A stretch of DNA of 64,000 bases from Hypholoma sublateritium FD-334 SS-4 (taxonomy: Eukaryota > Basidiomycota > Agaricomycetes > Agaricales > Strophariaceae): the NCBI GenBank assembly GCA_000827495.1, contig KN817557.1, positions 3,525 through 67,524 of the forward strand. The letters are read 5' to 3'. How positions within the stretch are numbered: the first letter of the stretch is position 1; each line of letters begins with the position of its first letter. Below are positions 1-10,672 of this stretch, piece after piece. The notes under the pieces were generated by a model. That model saw only the letters and a program-made list of their open reading frames with translations, ran no database searches and was not told the DNA's origin. The position numbers and the translations under genes were made by a program.

Positions 1-440
1 GTCCTGTAGAGCTTACACGAGTACTCCATGTTCCCCAACTTCGCAATAATCTATTATCATGTTTATACCTCACCAAACGGAAAGGGATCCGCATGGAAGT
101 GGATCAGAGCAAGATGTACTTCAAACGCGACGGAACGACGCTATTTACAGCCACTGTCACCTCTCAGAACACTGGTATTCTGGACGCTTCAACTCAGGTA
201 ATTCCAGAGTTTGCCAATGCATCCTCAACTCTTCCAATGGACATCAATCTTTGGCATCGTCGTTGCGTGCACCACAGTCATGCTACCATCAAGCAATTGA
301 TACAGGGTGATCTTGTCATCGGCATCGTCGTCTCCTTGAAGAATCAGCCAGATCCGATATGCGAGGCATGCTTGGCAGGCAAAATAGGGACGTTCAAAGT
401 TGGGCGCCGTCGCTGTCACATCTCGCATTTGCGTTGCTGA
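1..440 (+). pseudogene. Ty1/copia pol fragment (GAG-pre-integrase region)
   Basis: The reading frame is already open at base 3, so this is the tail of a coding region that begins outside the window. It reads VLHVPQLRNNLLSC near the start and LWHRRCVHHSH followed by CEACLAGK further on. These are hallmarks of the end of the copia protease region and the GAG-pre-integrase zinc-binding domain (H-H-C-C) that precedes the integrase core. Integrase should follow CLAGK but the frame ends within about 20 codons in unrelated sequence, so the element is broken here. No LTR is visible beside it. It is a different copy from the larger copia element at 14.8-27.8 kb. Confidence 0.85.
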
Positions 441-623
441 TGGCGCTGATGTAATGGAATTTTTGATGTCCGACGTGACCATTTGTGACAGCTGCATTGT
501 CGTGGCCATTGAAACGCCGTGTCGCGCTCGCGTCGACCCATTCCAGCCTAATCCCAACTCTATTACACTTGTTTGACCACTATCTATTCTAAATAACACA
601 CTCCTTGCCATTTCTTCTTTGCT

Positions 624-1299
624 ATGCCTCCAAAAGCCCTCAGAAAACCCAAGATTCCCAAAATACCATGGAACGATGATCTTACTTGGCAGTTCCTCTC
701 ACAGTGTGAGCTGCCAGCTAATTATAAGATTCTCTTTGGGAAGAAAGACACGACCAAGGTATGTAATCCATTCAGGGCCGTATTTATGCTAATCTTATCA
801 ATTTAACTAGAACACAAGTGGTGACACGAAGGTTAGCGTGTTCAAGAGGATTGCTCTTGCCCTGCTTCCAGATCTCTATGCTCTGGATGCCAGTACCATC
901 GCAAATCGGCTCAAAGGCCAACTGGAACGGTATATATCTATTTCTGGGACTGACTTCTTGCTAATTATACCTCTGTCTGTCTTAGACTGACGAAAACGTA
1001 CCGTAAACATGCCACTTGGCTCCGCCAGACTGGAGAAGGTGTCGGCGAGGGCGAGAATAGTCAGGACTCTGATCGTGCTGAGGAGCAATTGTCCTACTAC
1101 ATCTCAGGAGAGGGTCCCAATGCTCAGACCCCAGCAAATGCAGTTAACTTGTGGGGTAAGTTTGATGACTTTGATATCAATACTGGCATGAATATACTAA
1201 TGACATTGATCGGTGATAGAGGAGATCGAGAAGGAGTTCAAACCACCAGTCAATCTCAATCATGTTCCAACTCTTCCACTGGCTCCAAGTCTTCTTTAA
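624..1299 (+). CDS. small hypothetical protein, SANT/MADF-like, transposon-associated type
   Basis: Four exons join cleanly: 624-758, 811-929, 986-1155 and 1220-1299, giving 167 aa. The introns (52, 56 and 64 bases) start GTATGT, GTATAT and GTAAGT and end in TAG. The ATG lies shortly after a TTTCTTCTTTGCT pyrimidine stretch. The protein has a basic start (MPPKALRKPK), then WNDDLTWQFLSQCEL, LFG and a helix-rich middle ending near NLWEEIEKEF. This arrangement resembles short Myb/SANT- or MADF-like proteins that are abundant around transposons in Agaricomycetes; that assignment is from memory of the pattern. It sits between a copia fragment and a KDZ-associated gene and may belong to a mobile element. 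No catalytic motif is seen. Confidence 0.6.
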
Positions 1300-2576
1300 G
1301 CTGTTCGCCAATTTTAGTATCTGTATCTGTAGACCTGCTTTTATTGCCAAATGATATTGCCTTATAAAAACCACAAATCAGCTTGCAGCCAATAGGCATC
1401 AGGATTTAAGACTTAAATGGTATAGAATATAGTGGTGGTAATACCATGGTGGGACTCTGAATAGAGCAACTTGAAGGTAACAGTGATATTGAGTCACAAC
1501 CTAAAGAAACTACAAAATTTTTGTCATCCTTTAACTCTTTGGCATCTGAGCAGATATAAAATCAATAAATGATACATTTAGTACGTGTTCCTAAAAATTT
1601 GCAGAGATTTAATTGCTATAGAACTTTACAGAGTGCTAATGTCTCAATAGTTTATATAACTAATTGTCTATTCAATTAGATACTATGGAACTTGCTTATT
1701 GACATATTACATACAATATGTTGATAGAGTCAAATGCATACACTTTCAGAGTTATTTAATACATTCAACCAGTAGGGGCAGTTTCCATCAAAATGATGTG
1801 ACTTTATTAACACAACAGTATCTACAACAAATTTTACTACAAGATATCTAATAACAAAATGATGCTGCATGTTCTATCTGGCACCCCTTTATACAGCTCT
1901 GCCTCAACCTCTTTAAAAGTGAAAAAAAAAAAAAAACCCAGTTCACATCTGGTCTCATTCTCAAGTGCGATAAGGGCCAGTTTCTCATGTGTTATTTCTC
2001 ATCTATTTGATAGCTATGCTTTTTCTAATGAAATAGTCCCCCAGCAGTGAATTAGAGTACTTTACAGTCCCCCACCTTTTCCTGCGGAGTTCTGCAGGCA
2101 CTGTGGAGTTTTGCAGAGTCCACGGATTCTTCATGGTCAAATTTTGAAATTTTTGGGATATGCACTTTGGGTGAGATGCCCTGCCAATTTCAATTTTTTT
2201 ATCCATGGACACTCTGCACGGAGTCTGCATGGAGTCCATACCATTTCCAATTTTATCAGTAACTCCATGGACAATGATTTTTGTCCATGGAGATGTGGAT
2301 TTTCATGGAATTCCATGTGGCATCTCATGCTGCCTCTTCAGGAAAAAATGCTTGTAATAGGAAAGCACCACAGTCCATGCATAGGAACAATAGAAAAGTG
2401 ACAGTTGAGTAGTATACGCTGTGCAAGCATCAAGAATAGCAAGAACTGCGTGCACTTGACCAGACAAAGCAGCATGAACTCCCAATATATTGAAATAGAC
2501 TAGTAGCGGATCGAGGAGTAATGCGAATGATGGGTAGTCCTTAACGCTGCCCATGCGCTGGTTGACAGTGAGATGA
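1300..2576. other. AT-rich stretch without a recognisable gene
   Basis: No supported coding region. The sequence is AT-rich with a poly-A run near 1921-1937. From about 2190 to 2330 it contains many CATGG/TCCATG words in both orientations. Antisense frames that stay open over the CxC6 gene downstream show no recognisable motif. Confidence 0.5.
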
Positions 2577-2594
2577 CCATCCTCGAGATCCAAC

Positions 2595-3995
2595 ATGTTC
2601 TTTGCCTCTGCAACCTTCTTTGTAGCATTGACATCCAATTTATACAGAGAGCACGTATGGGATGCATTTACTATCGTCTCTCTACTGAAAAGCAAGGAGC
2701 AGTGTGGCAAAGTCCTAGAGGTCACACACATTGGCGAACAGAAAGACCGCTTTACCAAAGCAATGGGAGAGCGTAACTGCAAATTTATTCTTGAAGGTCA
2801 GCCAGATGCTGTTCACCACATGTGCGACAGATGTTTTATAACCTATGTGGATGACAACGGAGATAGTAGTGAGCTTAAATATCCCTCTCTTGATTTGATG
2901 ATTTATGTGCGAATAAGCTAATTTATTTCAATAGAAACTTGTCAAGCAATTGTTGGAGATGGTTTCAGCATAGGTCGACCTTGCTGTGGTGTATTCCGAT
3001 GCACAGATCCACTTCAAAATAACCGACATAGGTTTTGCAAGCAACACTATGCCGAGCACAATGTTTGCGCTATAGTTGGATGCACTGCTCCTATCTCCGA
3101 CGCAAAACAGAAGTCATGTTCTAATTCTGTGCATCAAGCCATGGAGAAGAAGAACAAAGAAAAAGGAAATGCTGCATTTATTCTCAAGGAACGATATCAG
3201 AAGTACCAGCTACAGCATCCAGATGAAGGGTCAAATCTTACAACCCATGACTCAACTGTTGATGAACACCTTGAATGGTTTGAGGTGGAAAGTAACGGTG
3301 ATGTTCATATCTTTAATGAACCTGATCCAGGAACCGTTGGGGGAGGTACATTGGATGACATTGAGGAGCCATGTCCTTCTAAATCAATGCATGGGAACGG
3401 AAACCCCATCAAGGCTCGTTTTGGAAGAAGAAGGACACACAACGAGCAAACTCTTGTCCATCCGTGTGGAGTAATTTTTGCTCGTACAACTATGTTCGGT
3501 GCTGAGGCTGTTTCAAATTTTTTGGTATGAGCATCTCATATTTATTTGAGTGTACTAACTTGAAAATACCTCTCATAGGTCATGCTCGGGAATGCCTTTG
3601 CAGTGCCTGGTGCACGGAAGCCAGAACATGTGTTTTACGACACCAATTGTGATGCACGACAACAAGCCGAGAATGATCCTTGGTTTAAAGATATTGGAAT
3701 GTGCATCGACGTTTGGCACTTTCTGAACAAGCACAAAGTTACGCATGAATACTGTCAAAAAAATTGCAACCCTTACATGTACAAGGAACTCCGAGATGAA
3801 AATGGCCAATGGACATTCAACACGTCCGTCGCTGAACAAACTAATGCATGGCTTCAAGGATATCACTCTATGTGCCGGGAAATGCTCCCAGCGCGCTTTG
3901 ATTTCTTTCTCGATGAAATGATCCGCCTCAAAAACATTGAAGTCATTTCGAAGTTGGAACAACGCGGGAAGAATCCCCGGGAATATGATTTGTGA
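2595..3995 (+). CDS. CxC5/CxC6-type cysteine-cluster protein associated with KDZ transposons
   Basis: Exons 2595-2868, 2935-3524 and 3579-3995 give 426 aa; introns are GTGAGC..TAG and GTATGA..TAG. The cysteine cluster runs from MCDRC through GRPCCGVFRC, RHRFCKQH, NVCAIVGC and SCSNSVH, followed by basic helices, FGRRRTHNEQTL, PCGVI and FYDTNCDARQQ. The second half has IGMCIDVWHF and a CQKNCNP cluster. These are hallmarks of Agaricomycete proteins called CxC5/CxC6-like cysteine cluster associated with KDZ (Kyakuja-Dileera-Zisupton) transposases. Metal binding and a role in the transposon are inferred from the family. A stop at 2574 closes the frame just upstream of the chosen ATG and family members are usually longer at the N-terminus, so the copy is probably 5'-truncated or lacks a first exon. 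Confidence 0.8.
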
Positions 3996-4155
3996 TATGT
4001 AATACAATGACGAAGAGGATATGCAAAGCTAATGATAGAAATAGAGAGTATGGGATACAAATCAATCAAATACAGAGTGAATTCAGGAGAACAGAGAAAT
4101 ATGACACGAGAGACAAAGAACAGGAGAACAGAGAAGTACGACCAGAGAGGAAGAC

Positions 4156-5937
4156 TTAGACCGAGCCCTTGGTGCGAGGGAAAGCAGACCAAAGTCCTTC
4201 CTTGGAGCAACCAGCATTGACAGCATAATCCCGTTGTTCCTGAGACGCTCGTTTCCAAAAGCGGAGTTGGTCATTATAAGTGTTGCAAGGGATATGTCGG
4301 TGGAATGTGCGAGAAATGCGGTCCGAAAGAGGTAACTTGAGATCCTTGAATTCTTGACAGTTTACTTTCCGGAACCACCGAGCCATGTGAACAGTGTACA
4401 TGCCAGCGGGCCACTTTTTCCCTTCAGCAATGACAATATCGTCGTCTTCTGAATGCTCATCAGACGACAGAGCCCGAGAGTGAGAAGCCAAAGGTGTCGA
4501 TTCGCCAGAAACTGAGCCAAAAATGTTGCGTACAGCCGTTGTAGGTGATGGAGAGTCAGAAATGGAGATAGGTGATGACACAGAAAGACGCTGGCGTTGC
4601 CAAAGTGGTGTCTCATCAAGTTCGAAGTCAATAGCCTTACGCTTCCCAGAGGGCGGTGAAAAGATGTTGATTTTCTTGTGACGTTGAGCAAGAAGCTGCT
4701 GTTTGATAGTCAAACGCTCGTTCGCCATGTTGTGCCACATGTGAGTCGGGACCTCTGCGATAGTTTCAAGATACTTATCAAGCTCAGGACAGACAGTAAC
4801 ATTCATACGCCAAAGAAGCAGATGGCGCGTTTTGGAGACTTGATGTGGGTACGACAGCAGACAGGTGACCCATTGCACATGTGTGATATCGTAGAACTGA
4901 AGATGCTCGGTTTTGGTGACACCGAGCAGCTCTTGGACATCAGGCGAATTACAGAGAGACCAAGTAGGCCAATCAGGGCACTCGTGCACTGCTAGAGCAT
5001 CAGACGGTACATCCGACTATAATAACAGGGTCAGATACACAAGAAAAAGATACTTGAAATAATATCTGAGCCCAAAAGACGAGATGGAACTGCTACTCAG
5101 GGTTTCCTGTATGTTTTCTCTTGACTGGAGACTTCTTTGTATTATCTTCGAAAGGCCGCATCCAATCAGAGTTCATGTGTCTTGTTATCGGAGCAGCCTG
5201 ACGTTTCCGAGAAGATGATGACTGAGATACAGCTATAAATTGTCGAATCATCAGTCCATCATGATATACACTTGAAGACATACCTGGCTCTGCTGAAGTT
5301 ACAGCTGGGAGTCCTAGACTCATCGCCACTGCTGCTTGATACTCGAGTTCCTCCCGTTCAGCAGCAGCCTCCTCACTTAGACGATGTAGTCGGTCCTGCT
5401 CTTCAACCCAATTTGTATCTTCTATCCATTCAGCGATTGGATCCAGGCGTTGGGGGAACTGTGGCTCGGCGGAATGCAAATGGATGTTCGAGGAGGGAAC
5501 ACTGTGGGACCCCTGACCTGTGACCGGCAGCTTCGAGCATTGCCTCAATGACATCTTGTCAGCATGGTGGGAAGGGATAACACATCCAGACTGCAAAATA
5601 CAGCACGCTTTGCACATATGGCGAGAACAAAGAATATTGGCGGCCTTCGAACAGTGATCTGACGAGCATCGAGTTCCGCCGTTTGCCTTCTTTGGTGCCA
5701 ATTCCGGAATGGCGGGCACGCTTGAAGCATCACTAGCGACTTTGGGGAAAGTATAGAAGTATTTGCAACCATGGCACTAATCACATCGTATGGTTGAGCA
5801 CCGTGTCTTGTGAGATTCAATGCACATACCCCAATGTAATGATGCCCGGGTGATAAGCCCCCTTTTGCCAGCTTGACAGGCAGGTGCTGGTGACATTTAG
5901 GGCATGAGTTTGAGCCAGTGACTGAAGGTCGGTCCAT
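4156..5937 (-). CDS. multi-exon cysteine-cluster protein, family unnamed, KDZ neighbourhood
   Basis: The chosen start at 5937 leads into CPKCHQHLPVKLAKGG and a further Cys, which looks like a zinc ribbon. A second cluster follows: CSSDHCSKAANILCSRHM, then CKACC and a His. A 51-base intron (5283-5233, GTATGT..TAG) keeps the frame. The last exon, from about 5016 to 4156, carries WPTWSL, a Ser-rich middle, KKWPAGMYTVHMARWF and a C-terminal helix ending GLWSAFP. I recognise the architecture as a common but unnamed Agaricomycete protein type. Two junctions are not clean: a frame change near 5720-5780 and an in-frame TAG after NPE near 5092. Either I have missed intron borders or the copy is decayed. 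It converges on the KDZ-associated gene with only 160 bases between stops, so both may belong to one element. Confidence 0.5.
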
Positions 5938-6485
5938 TTGATAGACTGAGGATTAAGCGAGTGGATGGGAGGGCAAGGTATCACTGAGCATAGGTGGGAT
6001 GTGCGACTCACGACAAACATGACAAACAACGAACATGACGTACACGGGAATTGCCGCCGCTCGTGACCGCCGGTCATGACCGGCGCTGGTTCCAGTTCCC
6101 AGATTTATTGCAAAATGGAAGGCCAAGCTGGACTTTGCCAAATCCAGCCCAAGCCCATCTTTTGAGCAGTAGCACATGAAATTCCAAAGTCATCTAATCT
6201 AGTTGATATTTAGTTGATAAAAGGCCCTTATCTCATTGTTTTGTGCACAGACCACTGAATGTCTTTCTATATACAGATAGTTTATGAATTTTAGGGAATT
6301 TTAAAAAATATTTTATAGTTTTCTGAGGAGGTCAATTTTGCAAATAGGCAACTGTTCAGAAATTCATTTTGCATTTTACCAAATAAGGAAGCCACCTAAA
6401 GTGACGATTTTGGTATATTTGGATAGCTCTGAATTTTCTGCTAATTTTGCAATTTTTTTCTCATTTTTCTATTTTTAGACTGGCT
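5938..6485. other. AT-rich stretch, no gene recognised
   Basis: Upstream flank of the cysteine-cluster gene. It grades from moderate GC to AT-rich sequence; nothing coding is supported. Confidence 0.4.
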
Positions 6486-6690
6486 TATATAAGATCAGTG
6501 CTGCCACATTAAGAAACAGTGGCAAGTGCCCGTTTTATGCATGTGGGGGTGGCCTTTGAGCAACTGCCCTATGATGTATCAGTAGGCAACTTTCCAAAGC
6601 TTTGGGTAGTTTTTGCTGTAGATATATTACTCTACTTAGGCAACTACCATAAGTTGATACATGAAAACAGCAGCCATGGTTATTGCCATA
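6486..6690. repeat. short inverted-repeat element (MITE-like), same family as the 5.6-kb TIR element
   Basis: The right end, 6637-6684, closely follows the right terminus of the large element at 24561-24607: TTAGGCAACTACC then CAGCAGCCATGGTTA here, against TTAGGCAGCTACC then CAGCAGCTATGGTTG there. A weaker inverted counterpart lies near 6488-6533. The span of about 200 bases is too small to code. The termini are degenerate and no clear target duplication was found. Confidence 0.45.
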
Positions 6691-7180
6691 GGATAAAAAA
6701 TCATTAAGGGATGGATGTAGATGGATGATAGTAGATGTACTTCACTTTTTTATACCTATTTTTAGATCATAAACTTGTAGCCTACTAATTTCGCTTTTTT
6801 GCCTGTTTTGATCACCAGCAAGATAGATCATTTAATATCTCAGTAAATACTGATCCCTATGATCCCATCTTTTACCAGCATCAACAGTACATCTATATCT
6901 TCAAAACTACACCCTGATTTGGGGTGTAGGGCAAGTGGAAGGGGCAGGAGGAAGCATGTATCATCATATAGTCCAAGTTGGAAATGATTGGTAAGCAGAT
7001 TCAACCATAATATCACCTCCTCAATTGCTTCACCAATACCTGCTACATTTATCTATACGAAATATATTCTGAATCTCCTCATTCATAGCTTTCAGCTGAT
7101 ACCAATTTTATGTGGGAAAGCATTCTAGATGTGCAGCAAACTTTGCTTTTTTGGACCTATGACACATGCTGAATAAAAAT

Positions 7181-7337
7181 TTATGGTGGCATCATCCCCC
7201 TTCCCACCAGCACAAATAAGAATCTACCTTTGTCAATTCATAAAAATTTCCTTCAAATCTTTTAGATAATGCAGTGGTAGTATATACTTATATAATTTGA
7301 GTGTTTATACAGCAGATCAAGCAAGTTGAATGGGTGC
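7181..7337 (+). repeat. dispersed repeat, relative of the two direct repeats at 19.78-20.12 kb
   Basis: The stretch TGGTGGCATCATCCCCCTTC, then TGTCAATTC, TTTCCTTCAAATCTTTTAG and CAGCAGATCAAGCAAG follows, in the same order and spacing, the two copies inside the hairpin element at 19778-19942 and 19957-20120. Identity is moderate and most differences are transitions. Confidence 0.6.
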
Positions 7338-7768
7338 CCACCACTCAATCAAGGCACCTGCGTGAGCTTCAACACTCATGCAGGCTCCCTTTCTTGCTTC
7401 CCCACCCTGCCAACACCCAAAAATGGCGCAACAGTATGTGCATAGGCATCATAGCCTCCATGTGCACCATCTCTCATCTTTTTGCCTCTGCGGCATCAGA
7501 GAACACTACCACAGTGCCTGTGAGACCTTGGACGCTTACATAGGTGCTGTTTTCTTCTGCCACACCCTTCTGAAACCAGATACCACTGCCTTCACGCCTA
7601 CGTAAGCTTTGACACTTGTGCAGGCACCAATTTCTGCCCCACCTGCCCACTGGCGACCCACACTGACCACTGGAGTGCATGCAGAACCTACGTCTTTGGT
7701 CTTTGGCACTTGCCCACCTCGCCAGTGTGCACCCAGCTCATTTGCTGATGTTCACGAGCTCTACAGAG

Positions 7769-8095
7769 TCACTAGTAGCTGCTATAAGCATGCATAAAGT
7801 CTGGGTAGTAGCCCCATATGGTTTTTATATCTGGATGGGTAACTACCTGTTGGGCAACTCATACATGCTCTTCCTGCCAAATAGCCACATCATAGGTGCT
7901 ATGCCACCAGTGTCATAGTGCTGTATTTAATTGTTTGGACATTGATATGCATCAAAAGTCAATATATGATTTCTTGCTTGCCTTTATTTACATATGGAAG
8001 CTGCCCAGAGCCTTGGGTAGTTTCCCACCTGAATATAAGAACTATGTTGGGGTATTGCCCACACTTTATGTATAATTACTACAGCCATAGTTGAC
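7769..8095. repeat. MITE-like element with about 48-base terminal inverted repeats
   Basis: The left end (7769-7816; AGTAGCTGCTATAAGC, then ATAAAGTCTGGGTAGTAGCC) is matched in inverted orientation by the right end (8047-8095; GGTATTGCCCACACTTTAT, then ACTACAGCCATAGTTGA). The same terminal words occur in the 5.6-kb element that split the copia reverse transcriptase. It is about 330 bases long and non-coding. No exact target duplication is visible. Confidence 0.55.
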
Positions 8096-9195
8096 GGAGT
8101 TCACATGGATGAACAGGGCAATATATAATGCTGTTGATCCTAATTTGCACCTGCACAAGTCACCATGAGCACTGTGCAAGTTGATATGTTCGTGCAGGTG
8201 CAGTTTAGTGCTACAGCCGCCTTGCAATATCTCTGTATGCACCATGAGGAATCTACATTCCTTTGCATTCACATTTACATTATTACCAACATTGATATTT
8301 ACACAGGCATCATTTCTCAATGTTTTTTTGAATGCAGTAGCCTCATTTACCTATCATGTACTATAGTACAAAATGTTAGACATGGATTACAAGTATTATA
8401 ACTCATACTTCTACAGTATATATAGTACTTTGTAATGTTTGAATGTTATTTAAGTGTGTATTGATAATGTAAAAGTTGCTTTGAATACATTTAATATATT
8501 TTAAAGTATGGAGATATTTGGAGGTGCCTGTGAAGCCCTTGCATGAGTTGAAGATCCCATGGGCTCCACAAGACATTTCAGGCTGGTGAAGGGCTTTCCA
8601 CAATGATGTAGGAGTGATCAACTGATCAAGGCTAGCCTGGGAATAAAAGTGTTTTTACTGATGTATGGCGTAAGTGGCTGGAACATTTGGGCAGTTACTA
8701 AGACAGTTACACAACTTTATAGTTATTGTAACAATGGACTTAGTAGAATTTATGTATGATCATAAAAAATGCTATCTGGCTTAAATCTAACTTATAATCA
8801 GCATTACCAGCCTCATTATTGTCCAATTCATTGAATATAGCTTCATTATCCAACTTCGGCAACATATCTTTGAGCCCCAAATCTTTAAAACTCACATAAA
8901 AAAAAAGTTCTTTGTGTTGGCTGCTTTACTAACCTTTTCTAGACTTCAATATATATCTAGGTTGGAGAAAGTTCAAATTAGCAATAGTGACTTAGTGAAG
9001 GCTGTGGCAGAGCAGAATCAGCACTGAACAAGTGCAATAATAGGTGTATGAAGTATCTGATTTGTAAGTTGCAATTCAAAGTGGTCCAGCAAGTCTATAG
9101 ATGTATGAATGTTCTATTGTAGTTGTTTGGAGTTCAAATGACTAGTTTTGCAGATAACAGGTCCACAAGCAGTAAGTCCATGTGACCTGGATGGA

Positions 9196-9576
9196 TAGAT
9201 ACATATTTAGTAGTCAGATAGTAGTCACATGACTGAGTCCATATGTTGCCCATCAGTTGTATTAGCTAATCAATTTACCTTTTGCTTTTGACCATCACTG
9301 GAGCCATGAATTTCTATACTTAAGCTTGCATTAGTAGCTCTCCTTCTGAGAGTGAAACAGTCCTCCTGAGGGTCAAACAGGTCCTCCTGAGGGTCACACA
9401 GAACCTGCCTGGTCTGGCATTACTAGCACCATAGGCTTTGGGCAGCCCTCCTGCTGTCCTTTCCCCTGGTGCACACCTCAGGCTTGCCCTAGGTCTCTCC
9501 CAGAACTTCCCAACCTTTAGCCTGAAGACCCAAGCGCCATAATGCTTATCCAGCAAGTGTCACAGCTCACAACAAG
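9196..9576 (+). repeat. direct repeat, GC-richer copy (pair with 10302-10672)
   Basis: About 380 bases match 10302-10672 in the same orientation, starting at ATAGATACAT and ending near CCCAAGCGCCATAATGCTTAT. Inside, at 9341-9401, are three tandem copies of a 20-21 base unit (TCCTCCTGAGGGTCAAACAG and variants). The unit between the copies holds no gene. Confidence 0.85.
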
Positions 9577-9945
9577 CCCAGATGAAACCAACTGACTTAT
9601 CATATGAAAGTCCATCTGTTGTGCCAAAGAGCACTAGATAGATGAACTGAAAAAGGCCAGAGAATATATTCAAATGTGATGTGTTGTAGAACAAAATAAG
9701 TATGAAATTATGACATGGCAGCAGCAGTGCAGTATTAAGATTAAATTAAAAGGCATTGAAGCAAGGGAGGAATAAATGTTGATAAGTAAGTGTTACAAAT
9801 CAAGTTGGCCAGAGGCATAGAGCAGCAAAGACAATATTGAGGTTGTGTTGAGGAATGTGCAGTGTTGAGATCAACAAAATTTGACTAAGTCCATTGACTG
9901 ATTTGGCGGTAAGTTACGCTTTTACTGGAAATAATACCTGAGTGT

Positions 9946-10069
9946 ACCAGTCTGTTTGCAAGCTTACAAGCTTTTATCTCGATTTGTTATATTAATCACA
10001 TTATGTAATGCTATCAATTTCTATTTTACTTGGCTCACATATGTCAGTAACACTTGCAAACAGACTGGT
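9946..10069. repeat. 17-base perfect inverted repeat with about 90-base loop
   Basis: ACCAGTCTGTTTGCAAG at 9946-9962 is repeated exactly as its reverse complement at 10053-10069. This could be the ends of a very small non-autonomous element; nothing else supports that. Confidence 0.6.
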
Positions 10070-10301
10070 TGCGAGTTTACCAAAAGTTTGTTGAAGAACC
10101 AATCAAATAACTTTTGAATAAGATAAAGATGGTAATACACATCATCAAAGTGTAACACATATGGGCAACCTAGAGTTCCAAAACTATGCTTGACAATATT
10201 TCCAGTTTTTTACCAGAGTGCAAGAACATAGTAAAATATTCTCTTGCCAAAGCCAATACAGTCAAGAATTTCCTTGAGGGATAGAAGCTGTGATCTAAAT
10301 A

Positions 10302-10672
10302 AATAGATACATGTTCAGTAGCCAGATAGTAGTCCCATGACTGAGTCCATATGTTGCCCATCAGTTGTATTAGCTAATTAATTTATCTTTTGCTCTTAAC
10401 TATTACTGAAGCCATGAATTCCTATGCTTGAGCTTGCATTAATAGCTCTCCTTTTGAGAGTGAAACAGTCCTTCTGAGGGTCAAATAAATCCTTCTGAGG
10501 ATTACACAGAACCTGCCTGATTTGGCATTACTAGTACCACAGGCTTTGCACTGCCCTCCTGCTGTCCTCTCTCCTGGTGCACACCTTAGGCTTGCCTTAG
10601 GTTTCTCCCAAGACTTCCCAACCTTTAGCCTGAAGACCCAAGCGCCATGATGCTTATTCAGCCAACATTACA
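10302..10672 (+). repeat. direct repeat, AT-richer copy (pair with 9196-9576)
   Basis: Second copy of the 380-base repeat. Nearly all differences from the first copy are C-to-T or G-to-A: GGTCCTCCTGAGGGTC has become AATCCTTCTGAGGATT, and CCTGGTCTGGC has become CCTGATTTGGC. The pattern is that expected from cytosine deamination or a repeat-induced mutation process. Confidence 0.85.

Noticed and set aside
2303..2782. 159-codon minus-strand frame
   Set aside because: It overlaps the well-supported CxC5/CxC6 gene in antisense and shows no known motif.
7340..7700. Possible coding region with several overlapping 60-80 codon plus-strand frames
   Set aside because: The region shows imperfect repetition of GCACCTGCGTGAGCTT-like words and shifting frames; no protein motif.
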